Notes: a model not told the origin generated them from the letters alone. Numbered from the stretch's first letter, positions 9,496-19,965 are shown. The stretch: 28,504 nt of DNA from Entrophospora sp. SA101 (GCA_958430865.1 CAUDNR010001158.1:1532-30035); one strand, 5' to 3'. Made by a program: numbers and translations.

Positions 9496-11080
9496 AGAAC
9501 CATTATATTTATTAATTTTATTAATGCTTTTCATACACTTATCCCTACATATAATTTTATGTTTCACTTTTTCATAAAATTCAAAAATTATTCAGAATCA
9601 AATTATGTCAAGAAGAAGTTTTATTGTATTGTAAGTACAGCAGCATAGTGGACATTCGTTTTATCACTTGTGACAAAATTGATCATCAATCTTTTTTGTG
9701 TGCTATTATTTTTATCAAAAAGAATTGTGGTTGTTGTGAACATTGCAACATGTTGTCATTATATATTTTTTTTTTTAATAAAATAGTATTATGATGAATC
9801 GAAATTTAAACTACACTCATTCGGAATATTGATATATGGTAAGTATTACAAGAGTTTTTAATCACCTTGATCAGAAAAACACTGACTGATCCAAGCATTT
9901 TAAAAAGGACGAAAATTTCATTTTCTAAACACGATTCTTGATAATAATATATACGTATATTGTAAAAGAAGTCGATTTTTTTGTTATTCCAGATGTGGAA
10001 TTAGAATTTCGATAAAAAAATTCAAAGTAGATTTTTGATTTCTATTCACGTAGAAAACGTTGATTCAGAATTAATTCGTTATTTTTAAACAATAGCTTAA
10101 GATTTTATTAAACAATTCACCATTATTTAAATAAAAAAATAAAGATTAATTAGGAAACATTTACGGTAAAATATAAAATTTCAATCATAGTGACTTGGAA
10201 ATTTTAATTAAAATTATACATAAGGAATAATCCTCCTATGAGATTTATGCTTCTTTGTACATATTCTATTAATTTGTCAGTAATTCACATAGATTCATAC
10301 ATTTTCACATTCTTATTATCAATCTCCTTATTTTAGCTAAGTTCACTGGATCTAAAGCAACAGGGACTGTGACTTGTAAACCACTACATGAATAATAACA
10401 GTATTCCTTTTTTCAATATCCGGTACCTTTCAATATCGTGAGGATGCGATTTTTTTTCGTTAATCAGCTACCTGACGTTTATTTTATTCGTATTTTTTTA
10501 TTTTATTATTATTGCTTCATGCAACATTAACGCTATTCTAATTAATGTTAAGAACGTATTAAAAATCTGTGTTCAGTTTTTATAATGAAAAAGCAAAATA
10601 ATATTTTTTTTTTATTTGCATTCAATTAACAATAAAATCGGAACCAAAACTGCATATTAATATTAATGACAAAATATATTTTTTTTTAATTAGTAAACAA
10701 GTTTACAACCGAGAACGCAAGTGAGCTTTTGCTTTTCACCTATTACACAACCACAATTGGGTTTGGATTGCATTTTCTTTGTCGCAAAGAGCAAAGGGCC
10801 AAGATAATAGCCTATTTTTACTTTTATACATGTAATTTTTTTTCGCAATAAAATAAGATTATGTAGATCAAAATTCTTTCTCAAAAAAATTAGGTTTTTT
10901 CTAATTATTGGTTGCATTGCTTGCATCAATTCGTTGGAATTCAATTACAAAAACATTTTTGTACGACAAATTTTTGATCACGCCAAAAGCCGAAAAAAAC
11001 CAGGCACGGCTTAGATGAAAGTCGCACGACTTACGGATTTTGGAAAGACGGCAAATGGTTTTTATTTTTTTAATTACTGA
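9496..11080. other. AT-rich intergenic sequence
   Basis: About 1.6 kb with no convincing gene. A minus-strand frame at 10690-10944 lacks an ATG at its opening. From its first ATG it would give about 78 residues with a Cys-containing tail (NCGCVIGEKQKLTCVLGC), but no family is recognised. AAGTCGCACGACTT at about 11021-11034 is a short palindrome. Confidence 0.4.
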
Positions 11081-11132
11081 ATTAATTAATAATTAATTAA
11101 TAATTAATTAATAATTAATTAATAATTAATTA
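11081..11132. repeat. 11-bp tandem repeat ATTAATTAATA
   Basis: Four full units and one partial unit of ATTAATTAATA in direct succession. Confidence 0.9.
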
Positions 11133-11303
11133 AATACCTATAATTTTACGAAATCATGATAATATACTTAATTCTTCATGATAAAAACCTCACTGGAAGG
11201 ATCTTGTGCAAGTAATTTAATTTAATTTATTATTATTATATATGAAATGTAAATTTTAAGGCTTCGAAATAAGCTTACAAATCAGACTTTTTAAATAAAT
11301 ATG

Positions 11304-11488
11304 CACAGTGAATCTCGATTTAGCGGATACTAATTAAAAATCTCGGTTTTACGGATAAAGTTCAAAGAACGGTTTCATAATAAACCTTAATAAAAACCTT
11401 CTCGATATAGCGGATATCTCGGTTTAACGGATTTTTGGAAAATTTTCCCTAATTGCCCAAACTATCCGTTAAATCGAGATTCACTGTG
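11304..11488. mobile_element. 185-bp foldback element with internal iterated ends (pogo/Fot1-like MITE?)
   Basis: Inverted arms of 26 bases (11304-11329 and 11463-11488; 25 of 26 match) start CACAGTGAATCTCGATTTA. The TCTCG(A/G)TTTA(A/G)CGGAT motif recurs inside at about 11341-11357, 11401-11415 and 11417-11431. The CAGTG-type terminus resembles pogo/Fot1/Tigger elements, but no coding sequence remains and no clean target duplication is visible. The layout parallels the element at 6917-7052. Confidence 0.7.
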
Positions 11489-11680
11489 TACTATATGTAT
11501 CATATAAATATATAAGAACCCCTAATAATAAATCAAGGAATCTTTGAGGACCCCTATTAATAAAAATTTGGGGGAATTCTTAAGTTCAAGAGTTCCCTGA
11601 TGTCATGATTACGATGAAACTATAGTTGTTCTCCTTCTTAATAAATGATCGTTACTGTATCTGTAATACCATACATAGTT
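11489..11680. other. intergenic sequence with two GACCCCTA(A/T)TAATAA motifs
   Basis: AGAACCCCTAATAATAAATC (11516) and AGGACCCCTATTAATAAAAA (11548) are diverged neighbouring copies. A related GGACCCCTAACTAATAA occurs at about 28067. It may be a repeat-family end. No gene was seen. Confidence 0.35.
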
Positions 11681-12090
11681 TTCATAGTTGTCATAATTAA
11701 CTTTAATAATCCTGAACAGGAAATTCAAAATGAAATCAACCAATTGGAAAATGATGAAGTGGATTGACAACAAAATTAAAGAAAACCAAATATAAATGTC
11801 AAAAAAGGAAAAGTCGATGCAAAAATTGATTATGAAAGTCGCCTGTCAATCAATAAAAACAATAATTCTGAACCTCATTTATTCTATAAATTAATTCATA
11901 ATACTGCCGTTGGAAACATTTGATCAGGTTTGAATATGAAGTAGAAGTTTGAAATCTAGCATATTCGATTTTAAACATTTTTCCTTCTCCTCTGTTCAGA
12001 GTTATGTGGTGTTTCTAATAAAACAACATATGCAGCAATTTACAAGTTCATCAAGTCCTGGTCCCAAAAGGCCTTTTGTTTGTTTATGCT
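11681..12090 (+). pseudogene. unassigned coding remnant with in-frame stops
   Basis: One frame reads FNNPEQEIQNEINQLENDEV, stop, QQN, stop, then NVKKGKVDAKIDYESRLSIN and SEPHLFYKLIHNTAVGNI. After a pyrimidine-rich stretch ending in CAG (about 11998) there is another coding-like piece, SYVVFLIKQHMQQF followed by TSSSSPGPKRPF. The composition differs from the random AT-rich translations around it, and the frame persists through two stops, so this is likely a dead gene. No domain is recognised. Confidence 0.4.
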
Positions 12091-12651
12091 TGTTTTTAAA
12101 AATGTTGCCGTAAATACCAACCAATTGATGTCATTATTTGTAAAAAAAAAAAACAGTATTTTCAAATTTGAAGAATAATTATTTATATTAATTTATAAAT
12201 TTGTTGCATTTTTAAACGAATTAGGATAGCAATTTGTTATTTTTAAATATAATAATACTTACTATTAATATTAACGGCCAATAAACTTATCAATTAAAAT
12301 AAATTTGGATAATACTGTCATGTGAATTTTGCAAATTAGGAATTTTACACTTACGTTTAATTATAGATTTTAGAATAATTTGCTATTTACGCCTAAAAAT
12401 ACTTGGCTCCATGTTATTTTTTTTTCCGTGCAACTAAAATTTAAGCATTGCGTCGTACGAATTTATTATTATCGCTTGGCCTTTGCCCCGAGTTTAATAT
12501 TAATATTAATATTAATATTTTTCCCATTACTCCAAATTTGGATATATTGTTTTATAAGCCTTAACGGCTCTAATTTGTATTAATAATTTGGGGCTTAACA
12601 AAACATGCATATAATTTGATTAAATTAGCCAATTCTGGCTTATTGAATTAG
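12091..12651. other. AT-rich intergenic sequence
   Basis: It includes an AATATT microsatellite at about 12495-12520. The hydrophobic plus-strand frame across 12380-12583 has no ATG at its opening, and part of it is translated microsatellite, so it is not called. Confidence 0.4.
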
Positions 12652-13074
12652 GGGGTGTTCCAAAGTATTGTTTCCTGTTTATTATGTATTGATTGATCAG
12701 AAGGAACTGGAGAGAAGGAACAGCAAATTGTTGTTTCCCTTGTTTCCTTTAAAACGGTTTTTAAGGAAACAAGAAAACGAGAATGTCTGTGCAACAAAGT
12801 ATCAAAAAGTCGCTTCTAATAATGACAATGGCAAGTATTCAAAGGACAACTTCCTCTATAATAGTGACATACAACAACAATGACAAGTATTTATCCAGTT
12901 CAAAAGGCAATTCGTATTCATCAAAATTTTCATCGAATTTATCTGAACCAGAGATTGATAATACCTCTTCAAATCTTTTACAAGTTGACGTTTTATTTAA
13001 TTATGCACTATAAATTAATATTCTGTAGATCACTACCAAAGATGGATATGAAACGGAGCAACTTTGAACACCCC
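12652..13074. mobile_element. 423-bp terminal-inverted-repeat element (MITE-like)
   Basis: The left end GGGGTGTTCCAAAGTATTG (12652) matches the right end read inward, GGGGTGTTCAAAGTTGCTCC (13074 downward), with one indel and some substitutions over about 24 bases. The interior carries a short open frame at 12783-13013. The target duplication is unclear, so the superfamily is not assigned. Confidence 0.6.
12783..13013 (+). CDS. small Ser/Asn-rich hypothetical ORF (76 aa) inside the inverted-repeat element
   Basis: An ATG at 12783 opens MSVQQSIKKSLLIMTMASIQ and runs through SSNLSEPEIDNTSSNLLQVD to TAA. The Ser/Asn content and acidic patch could be coding, but an overlapping frame (12668-12883) is also open. 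The length is small and no domain is seen. It could be the remnant of the element's own gene. Confidence 0.25.
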   Translation: MSVQQSIKKSLLIMTMASIQRTTSSIIVTYNNNDKYLSSSKGNSYSSKFSSNLSEPEIDNTSSNLLQVDVLFNYAL

Positions 13075-13539
13075 AAATGGTTGTGACCGAACTTTTCTGT
13101 AATATATGTATAATAAATAGTTGTTATATATATTTACACAACATGATCAATCGCATTATTATGACGACGAATTATGGCTTTTTTTTTTTAATCTAACACT
13201 ATTAGAAAATATAATTTATTAATCTGAATGAATATACTAATTTATGTATGAAAAACCCGGGTTACGCAATAGACCCGAGCCTTCCTGTATTTATATATTA
13301 AATGAAATAACTTAATAAATTAATTGTCAATAAAAAAAAGTAATATATAAATAGTAGTTCGTAAAATCAATATTTTTTGCTATTAAAAAATCAAAAAAAT
13401 AATTTTTATTATTAAAAAATCAATTGTATTATTATTATTATTAAAAAATCAATTAAATCAATTAAATAATTTATTATTAATATTATTATTATTAGTATTA
13501 AGTCATTTATTAAAAATCAAAAAGTTTTTACTGCGGGTT
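13075..13539. other. upstream region of the glycosyltransferase gene
   Basis: Strongly AT-rich. A TATA-like TATATAAATA lies at about 13344-13353, roughly 190 bases before the start codon. Three degenerate copies of TATTAAAAAATCAA occur at about 13380, 13411 and 13439, followed by ATT repeats. ACCCGGGTTACGCAATAGACCCGAG at about 13256-13278 is the only GC-rich island and is partly self-complementary. Confidence 0.45.
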
Positions 13540-15126
13540 ATGAAAATGTATAAACCAATAAACAACACAAAACAAAATTATCATATACATGGGTGGGGAG
13601 TATATAGGAAACTGTTAATATTACTTGTAATAACATCTACCATATGGAATTTCATGAATTATTTATCATCGCGTAATAACATTTCTTCTTCGCCGGAATA
13701 TCAACAATTTGAACAAACGTCATCATTATCACCATCACCATCACCATCACATAATAATATTTTTCCTTCGCCGAAAAATGTACAACTTGAACCAACATCA
13801 TCAATACTACAAGATTGCAAGGATAAATGCAAATTCATATTCCCCTATTTCATGCCAGAACAAGAAACCAAAGCCAATTTGCACATAAGATCATTCGTTC
13901 GATTGGCTGAAGCTTTGGATCGTATCCTGGTGATATCCAATGTCGGCATATCAAGAGTCAGAGCGTGTACAACATTTTCACCAAGTTTCTATTATAATTT
14001 GAAATTATTACAAGAAATGTTTCCGAATGCAAAATTCATCACTCAAAAAGAATACGAATTATGGGTCGACAATCAATCAGAAAAAATCGTTGCCGAACAC
14101 TTTTTATTTAATGCTCTTCGTAACATTACTCTGAATGATTATGAAGGACCACAACAACATGGACCAAATGGATTATATAAAACTTTTACAATTGCAAATT
14201 CTTCGAGTATTTATTACAAAAAACGGATGAATTTTATTAAACATTATAAAACGTGTCCATACGATCTCAAATTAAACAAACTAAATTTGACAAAACTCAA
14301 AGAAGTTCGCCTTTTTAGAAGTGGAGTTCTAACTAAATCAGTAGAAAAACGGGAAATGTTTTCTAAATTTTTGACCAAAGCTTTGGAATCAGACTCACAA
14401 GTACTATTAATTTCTTCCAATTTTCGTCAACCACTTTTTCCAGACATGCGCGAACCTATTCCTTACGCGGAGCATATATTGAACGAAGCTTCGAAAATCA
14501 CCGATCGGCTTGAGTCATCGTATATCGCGATACATTGGAGAATGGAACAAACAAGGTCTGCCAATCTGCCGGGTTGTGCTAAGGAATTAGTTAGAACGAT
14601 AAATGAAATAAAAAAAAATACTAGAATAAAAAATGTTTATTTGGCAACCGATTTCCCCATATCTTACAACAAGAATGGCAGCATCATAAATACTGAGATT
14701 TCTAATGTTATGAAGACACAGTCTGACACTTTTAGTGATATTACAGCTCAACATATTAGAGCAATGAATATACTAACTTCTTCAATAGAAGGTATCGAAA
14801 CTTGGAAATCTTTAAATGCTTTCGGATATTTAAATTATATTGGAAAAGAAGAGGGTGAGGGTGAGGAAGAGGAAGAGGAAGTGGAAGAGAAAAAACACTT
14901 AATTGACGAACTCGAAGGTCCAGGTGTACAAGGAATATTAGATAAATTAGTTTGCATAAATTCAAACTATTTCTTGAGCGGCCCAAGAGGTTGCTGTAGA
15001 ATATCGTCTGGTTTTACAAAACAAATTGCAGTTTCAAGAACCCAGTTACTTATAGAAGGAAATCCGAATATATTAAATACCATTACAAGATGGTCGGCGA
15101 GTGACTCGTCGATTTTAGTTTTTTAA
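13540..15126 (+). CDS. type II membrane protein, O-fucosyltransferase-like glycosyltransferase
   Basis: A single open frame of 528 residues from ATG at 13540 to TAA at 15124-15126. Residues 24-42 (KLLILLVITSTIWNFMNYL) form one membrane anchor after a short basic cytosolic tail, followed by a Ser/Pro stem (residues about 48-90). The luminal part begins with PEQETKANLHIRSFVRLAEA and ISNVGISRVRAC, as in fungal putative glycosyltransferases. YIAIHWRMEQ (328-337) and VYLATD (366-371) match the donor-site layout of O-fucosyltransferase-type enzymes. SSGFTKQIAVSR near the C-terminus fits their closing motif, and CC is at 485-486. N-glycosylation sequons (NIT, NSS) support a secretory location. An acidic stretch (residues about 437-453) is a low-complexity insertion. 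It probably acts in the Golgi or ER. The acceptor and the sugar cannot be told from sequence. Confidence 0.85.
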   Translation: MKMYKPINNTKQNYHIHGWGVYRKLLILLVITSTIWNFMNYLSSRNNISSSPEYQQFEQTSSLSPSPSPSHNNIFPSPKNVQLEPTSSILQDCKDKCKFIFPYFMPEQETKANLHIRSFVRLAEALDRILVISNVGISRVRACTTFSPSFYYNLKLLQEMFPNAKFITQKEYELWVDNQSEKIVAEHFLFNALRNITLNDYEGPQQHGPNGLYKTFTIANSSSIYYKKRMNFIKHYKTCPYDLKLNKLNLTKLKEVRLFRSGVLTKSVEKREMFSKFLTKALESDSQVLLISSNFRQPLFPDMREPIPYAEHILNEASKITDRLESSYIAIHWRMEQTRSANLPGCAKELVRTINEIKKNTRIKNVYLATDFPISYNKNGSIINTEISNVMKTQSDTFSDITAQHIRAMNILTSSIEGIETWKSLNAFGYLNYIGKEEGEGEEEEEEVEEKKHLIDELEGPGVQGILDKLVCINSNYFLSGPRGCCRISSGFTKQIAVSRTQLLIEGNPNILNTITRWSASDSSILVF

Positions 15127-15442
15127 TTAATTAATTAACTAATTGATTTATTATATATATTTGTAATTATAATTTTTTTCATAATAAAATAAATAGAATC
15201 AAAATGTTCAAATTTGCATAGAATCTAATTGGTAAAGAAAGAAAATTATTATTATTATTATATTATATTTCGCCCTCTCTCTCGATATTATCTTCTAGAA
15301 ATACATGAATGCTATACATATTCTATATTAATATATATTTATAAAGATTAGTTTATGATTGTTATTATTTCTAATAATACGATGAACGAACAAATAATAA
15401 TATGCAGCTTTGTTTTAAATTTGAAAACGAGAAAATAATTGA
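15127..15442. other. 3' flanks of two convergent genes
   Basis: It separates the plus-strand glycosyltransferase and the minus-strand F-box gene. AATAAAATAAATAG at about 15183 is a plausible polyadenylation signal for the plus-strand gene. An ATT microsatellite lies at about 15248-15265. No gene. Confidence 0.5.
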
Positions 15443-16705
15443 TCATCCATTTCTTTCTAATTCCAATAATGCTTTAAACAATTCCTAAATGAAAAATTGA
15501 AAAATTAAAAAATATTGCCAATTATTATTATTTTTCTCTCAAGAGAAGAAATTTTTAAAAGTATAAATTACCTCTTTTTCTTCCTCCAGTTTCAACTTCA
15601 AATAGTGAAGAATTCCTTTGATGTTTCCATCATCTATCAATCTTTCACATATATCATCATTAGTTGGTAATTGAATTCCACATTTTGCAAGTGACGATTT
15701 TATTTTTTTACGACGTCTTTTTATTGCTTTATCTTTTTGATATCTACAATATATTGCTTCACAATAAGTACAAAGGTGATGTTTAAGTTTTGGCTTGTTG
15801 ACAATATCCTCTTCCTCTTCATTTTCGTCGTCCTCCTCCTCGTCATCTTCTTGTTTTAAAATACTATTACTACTACTATTAATACCACCACCACTATTAC
15901 CATTATTACTATTATTATTACTATTATTGTTATTGTTATTGTTACTATTATTGTTATTGTTACTTTCACCGCCATTATCAACATTACTATTATCACTATT
16001 GTTAATTTCTTTTTTTTCTTTTTTTTTGTAAATAATTATGTACCATTTACTTTTTTTGAAATCAATTCTATCAGCAATATCCATATCAACTAACATTGGT
16101 TTGATGGGTGGATCATATTTTCTACGTTTTCTTAAACACAAGCTACAGAAAGAGCCCCAATTTTTAATAACTATAGATTTGTATGTTTTGTATTTGTAAG
16201 CTCTTGGCTTTGGTGATGGTAACTTGAGAAGTTCACATAGTCTTTTCCAATACAGATGATTTTGAGTAGAGTAATACCATGTTTTACATACTAGTGAGCC
16301 TCTTGTAAAATGTGCCGGATGTTCTTCAAGGTAATTAAATATTTCACATATAATTTCCATCGGTAAAGTCATCGCAATTGATGGTCTGACAATTAATGTT
16401 TGTCTTGTCGATGATACCGCTGTTAGTGATGACGATGAGGATATAACTTTTGCTTTTTTTGCTCTAACCATCGAATTTGTCCTCGTTGGGATTTCTTGTA
16501 ATTGTTCATTTGCAAGGTTTGACAAAGATAACGTTGAAGTCGATGTTGCTGATGACAGTAACGAAAACGATGAATAAGAATAAGAAGGATAGTAAGAAGA
16601 ATAAGAAGAGATTCCACTATCATCATCATCATTGCTATTATTGTTGTTGTTGTTAAACTTTACGAGAGTAGTAGGTAGGATTCTTTTCATTACTGACGCC
16701 ATCAT
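15443..16705 (-). CDS. F-box protein with cysteine pairs and low-complexity tracts (two exons)
   Basis: Exon 1 is 16705-15572 and exon 2 is 15484-15443, giving 391 residues. The F-box lies at residues 112-160 (LPMEIICEIFNYLEEHPAHF, then LVCKTWYYSTQNHLYWKRL), so a Skp1-binding role in an SCF ubiquitin ligase is expected. The N-terminus is Asn/Asp/Ser/Tyr-rich. Cys187-x2-Cys190 and Cys312-x2-Cys315-x4-Cys320 could bind zinc, with long Asn and Asp/Glu tracts (about 240-300) between them. Reading through the intron would end in a weak Phe-rich tail. Splicing at GAG/GTAATT (15571) and ATTTAG/GAA (15485) instead gives EEKEELFKALLELERNG, a natural helical end. The intron is 87 nt, like others here. 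The substrate is unknown. Two extra ATGs lie within the first six codons, so the start may be any of these. Confidence 0.85.
15485..15571 (-). other. intron of the F-box gene
   Basis: 87 nt. On the minus strand it begins GTAATTTATAC and ends CATTTAG. It separates the last 13 codons from the rest. It is predicted from splice consensus and the protein-like exon 2, not from transcripts. Confidence 0.75.
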
Positions 16706-17847
16706 TGTTTTTTCAATTCATTTATATACTTCCAATTGATTGTTTGTATTACTTTGGATCTTATTAAATAAAAGTTTTTTTTTTGGAAAAAAGAATACAA
16801 TATATTAACACACAAAAATACATATTTCTTGTTTTGAATATATCATTGAATAAAAATATTTGTTTTTATTATTACCTCAATAATTATTATATTTATCTAC
16901 TTGCTCAAGATGAATTAATGGTTCTTCCAATATAGAAATAAGAATATGAAGTGCTAATATGTATATGTGTATAGATAATATATTTTATAGATTAGAGAGA
17001 TTAAAGAAAGATTCCTTTGTAGAATAATAAGAATTGGAATAAGTTAAATTACCTATTATTATTATTATTATTATTATTAAATATAATTAACTATTAAATG
17101 GAGAAAAGAAAGTAAGGAAATATAAATATAAATAAATATATTTATTTTTTATGAAGAAAAAAAATTTTAATTAGTAAGAAGTTGTTAAAAAAGAGAGAAG
17201 AAATTATTTTTTTACCAATAATTGATTAATTTTATTGGAATTTATTATATATTTACAGTAATTTTTTTTCTTATATCATTTGATTACAAAAAAATTTTTT
17301 TTCCTTTTTAAATCTAATTAGAATGCGTAAATTCAAATCAATAAAAATTCCCAACTTATTCCAAACTTTAGAACGCGTAATTTTATACAAGGCAGATTAT
17401 AAACTTTTTTCAAATAATAAATTATCATCATAACTATTTATATACTATATATAATATACTTTTTTTCCATTAGAGTCAATGGAAATTTTATTAATTTTAT
17501 TTGTGATACTCTTGATAACTCGATAATCTACAATGAAATTTAGAATTTTTGTTCAAAAGATTGTTATCATTATCATTAAAATTAAACATCAAATTAATTA
17601 ACTAGAATTAGAAATCTTAATAATTACTATTTCTACTAAAAATTATTACAACCTTTGTGCTAATTTCCTTCTTGGTCTTCATATTAGTTGACTGAGAAAA
17701 TAATTAATTTACACGAATTAAATTATTTTTTATATAATTATAATCAGAATTGTTATTAAATTACAATTTAAAATTCTTCAGTAATTCAGCTTGTCCTTTA
17801 AGATTTATTGTTTCTGTATATAGCAAGAATAACAGTGGTAATTATAA
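16706..17847. other. AT-rich intergenic sequence, 5' side of the F-box gene
   Basis: On the minus strand a TATATAAATG sits only about 15-25 bases before the ATG at 16705, so it may not be the promoter unless a later ATG is used. An ATT microsatellite lies at about 17055-17078. No coding signal was seen in the remaining 1.1 kb. Confidence 0.45.
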
Positions 17848-18360
17848 TTATTTGATTGAGTCGTCAAATTCACAAGATCTGGGTTTCGGATGGTTGGAAT
17901 CTTCATAAATAGTTAACAGCTGAAAAAAATTTATTAAAATATAAATTGTAAAAAAAGTTTACAAGAATTGATCTCTATTTTATATATTGATTAATATATA
18001 TGTCACTTTTCAAATAATAATCCTTGATAGCATCATCCATGTATTTATGATATTTATTGGCATTATTTGTAACTGCACTATATACTTGAAGTTCTTCAAG
18101 TTAATCATAGCTTGGGCTTTTGATTACAGTTTGCAATAACTATCAAGTATTGAAATGGATTCTTGTTGTGTCGAATGAACAGTTGCATAAGAGCTTTTAT
18201 AGGATTCTGGAAAATACATTGCATTGGTAAAAGGCACAAACCATTGTAAATCACAAGACATGGAATATTTTGAGTTAATGGTGCAATCATATTTGTTCTT
18301 GTCAAGTTTAGATTGTATTTTTTTTTTGTTTCAAAGCCGAACACACATATATTAATTGAC
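17848..18360 (-). pseudogene. unassigned broken gene
   Basis: The minus strand carries a long coding-like stretch: TNMIAPLTQNIPCLVIYNGL, CIFQNPIKALMQLFIRHNKN, PFQYLIVIANCNQKPKL, then a stop and a +1 shift, then LEELQVYSAVTNNANKYHKY and MDDAIKDYYLK. A possible intron (17930-18006, 77 nt, GTGACA...TTTCAG) would lead into a last exon. In one frame this exon reads TIYEDSNHPKPRSCEFDDSIK (stop at 17848); after that splice it would instead end TVNYL. The frame at the 5' end has no ATG and is open back to about 18375. The composition argues strongly for a former gene. No family is recognised. Confidence 0.45.
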
Positions 18361-18723
18361 GAAAGAAAAGTACAGAATTAATTTAGTGCAGCAGTTTTAA
18401 GTGTATATTAATTAATATATAGAGTATTAACTTGACTTAATATTATTTACTGTAATATTAATGTTAATTTTAATGTTAATTTTAATGTTAATTTAAATTA
18501 CTCCCGATTGTTTAATGGGCTGAGGTTTTATTTAATATTTACCAAAAATGATGGGTTCTACTCTTCAAAAATAACAACAATCGTTGCCAAATTTTTCTTT
18601 AAATTTCATTGGACAAAACTACATTCACGTGATAACCTTTTTGCAAATGATTGTCAAACAAAGTCACAGGGGTCAAAATGTCAGAAGATCACATTGTTCT
18701 AATCAGGGTTGGGATATCGTATT
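18361..18723. repeat. AT-rich stretch with three tandem AATGTTAATTTT units
   Basis: The 12-base unit AATGTTAATTTT is repeated three times at 18460-18497. The remainder to 18723 has an open plus-strand frame (18508-18702) without an ATG at its start, which is not called. The palindrome TTCACGTGA occurs at about 18624. Confidence 0.6.
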
Positions 18724-19476
18724 CGCACATATCGTACATGTATGTACCAGGAAACAATGATTTTCTGCGGTGATGAAGTGCCATGCTAAAAACAAAAATT
18801 CCGCATGCATACTATGCATCAAAAAATACGCTATTACTATTCTGCATAATTCCCCGTCATAATATCTGCATTATTATAATTTTAAAAAAATATTACAAAT
18901 AGTTTAATATGATATTAACATAAAGTATATATATTTATTAAAAACATTTGTTAAAAGAATTTAAAATAAAATATTTTTTTTATTTGATTTGAAGAATGAT
19001 GATTGTAATTTATCATCAGCAAAAAAAAACGGCACCACATTCTTTACGAGTAAAAAAATTTCCAGTTTTAGACGAATCTGGTACTAGTTGTACTTGATCG
19101 TTTTTATCACTTTTGAGGAGTAAGTCCATGTCTAACTATGCTTTTGTCTGCTTAGTTTTTGTTTTTTTTAATGGGTTGTGGCTGTTCATTTGAAGACAAA
19201 CTAGCCAAATCCTATAATAACAATAATAGTTACGCAAAATTTCTTAACGTTAATATTTAACCCTATTACTATTACTAATACTAATAATAATTAAGGTCGT
19301 AATTCTAAAAAACTCCTCGATTATCATGTTATATATATACACTTATTTAGCTTCCCCTTTTTTATATTATCTGCAGACATTATTATAGTATTTCCTGTTT
19401 TTAAATACACATTCCGTCTGTGGCTATTTATTATGCAAAATCATCGTCCCTGGTATGTACGTACGCATATCGTGTG
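18724..19476. mobile_element. inverted-repeat element of about 750 bp, family unknown
   Basis: Arms 18724-18764 and 19437-19476 are inverted copies of about 40 bases with roughly 80% identity by eye. Both contain ACCAGG followed by ATGATTTT on the inner side and CATATCG-type sequence on the outer side. The interior carries a minus-strand open stretch (about 19018-19130) beginning MDLLLKSDKNDQVQLVPDSS and containing NFFTRKECGAVFFC, perhaps the remnant of a transposase N-terminus. Left of the arm, CAGGGTTGGGATATCG at 18705 is reminiscent of hAT ends, but the right side does not match it. Confidence 0.55.
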
Positions 19477-19965
19477 ATTTATACAAAAAAAAAAGATGTA
19501 CAGTCAAAAAGCGGATGAAGGGGATACATAAGAAAACTTCATTTAAAATCATTACCATAAGAATTTGATTATAGTCCACTGTGACAATGTTTATGGAATT
19601 AACTATTGTATGAAGATTTAATATTACTATTAATTATTTGAATTGATAATATAATTAAAAAAGGTAATTTTCTTTAATTAATAATAGGAAAAAAATTAGA
19701 AATCATAAATAATGTGCCAAGAATAGTCAAATAAAAGGGGTTTAAGTAAATATAACATGAATAATCAGGTTTTTTCTAATAATGAAGTAGTATTACGACC
19801 TGGTAATGATAATAGTAATATTATTGTTATTATTTACAAAATAAATATTTGTAGAAAATCATTGTTCATACATTCGTACAGGTGTACGACCACAACGAAT
19901 CTGTACGAATTGTACGAAATACAATCATACATAGTATGTAACGAAGATACAGTGAAATTGTAACA
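19477..19965. other. AT-rich sequence with repeated GTACGA motifs
   Basis: An ATG at 19757 opens a 68-codon frame (MNNQVFSNNEVVLRPGNDNS...) to TAA at 19961-19963. Its second half is translated from an array of GTACGAA-type repeats (19874-19920) and no domain is seen. It may belong with the zinc-finger remnant immediately downstream. Confidence 0.35.

Noticed and set aside
10690..10944. Minus-strand 84-codon frame with a cysteine-containing tail
   Set aside because: The opening codon is TTG, there is no recognisable domain and no supporting splice sites or homology; kept only as a note in the intergenic entry.
14756..14986. Minus-strand frame with Leu/Pro/His runs
   Set aside because: It is antisense to the glycosyltransferase, including its acidic stretch.
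15795..16031. Plus-strand frame of Ser and Leu runs
   Set aside because: It is the antisense of the Asp/Glu and Asn tracts in the F-box protein.
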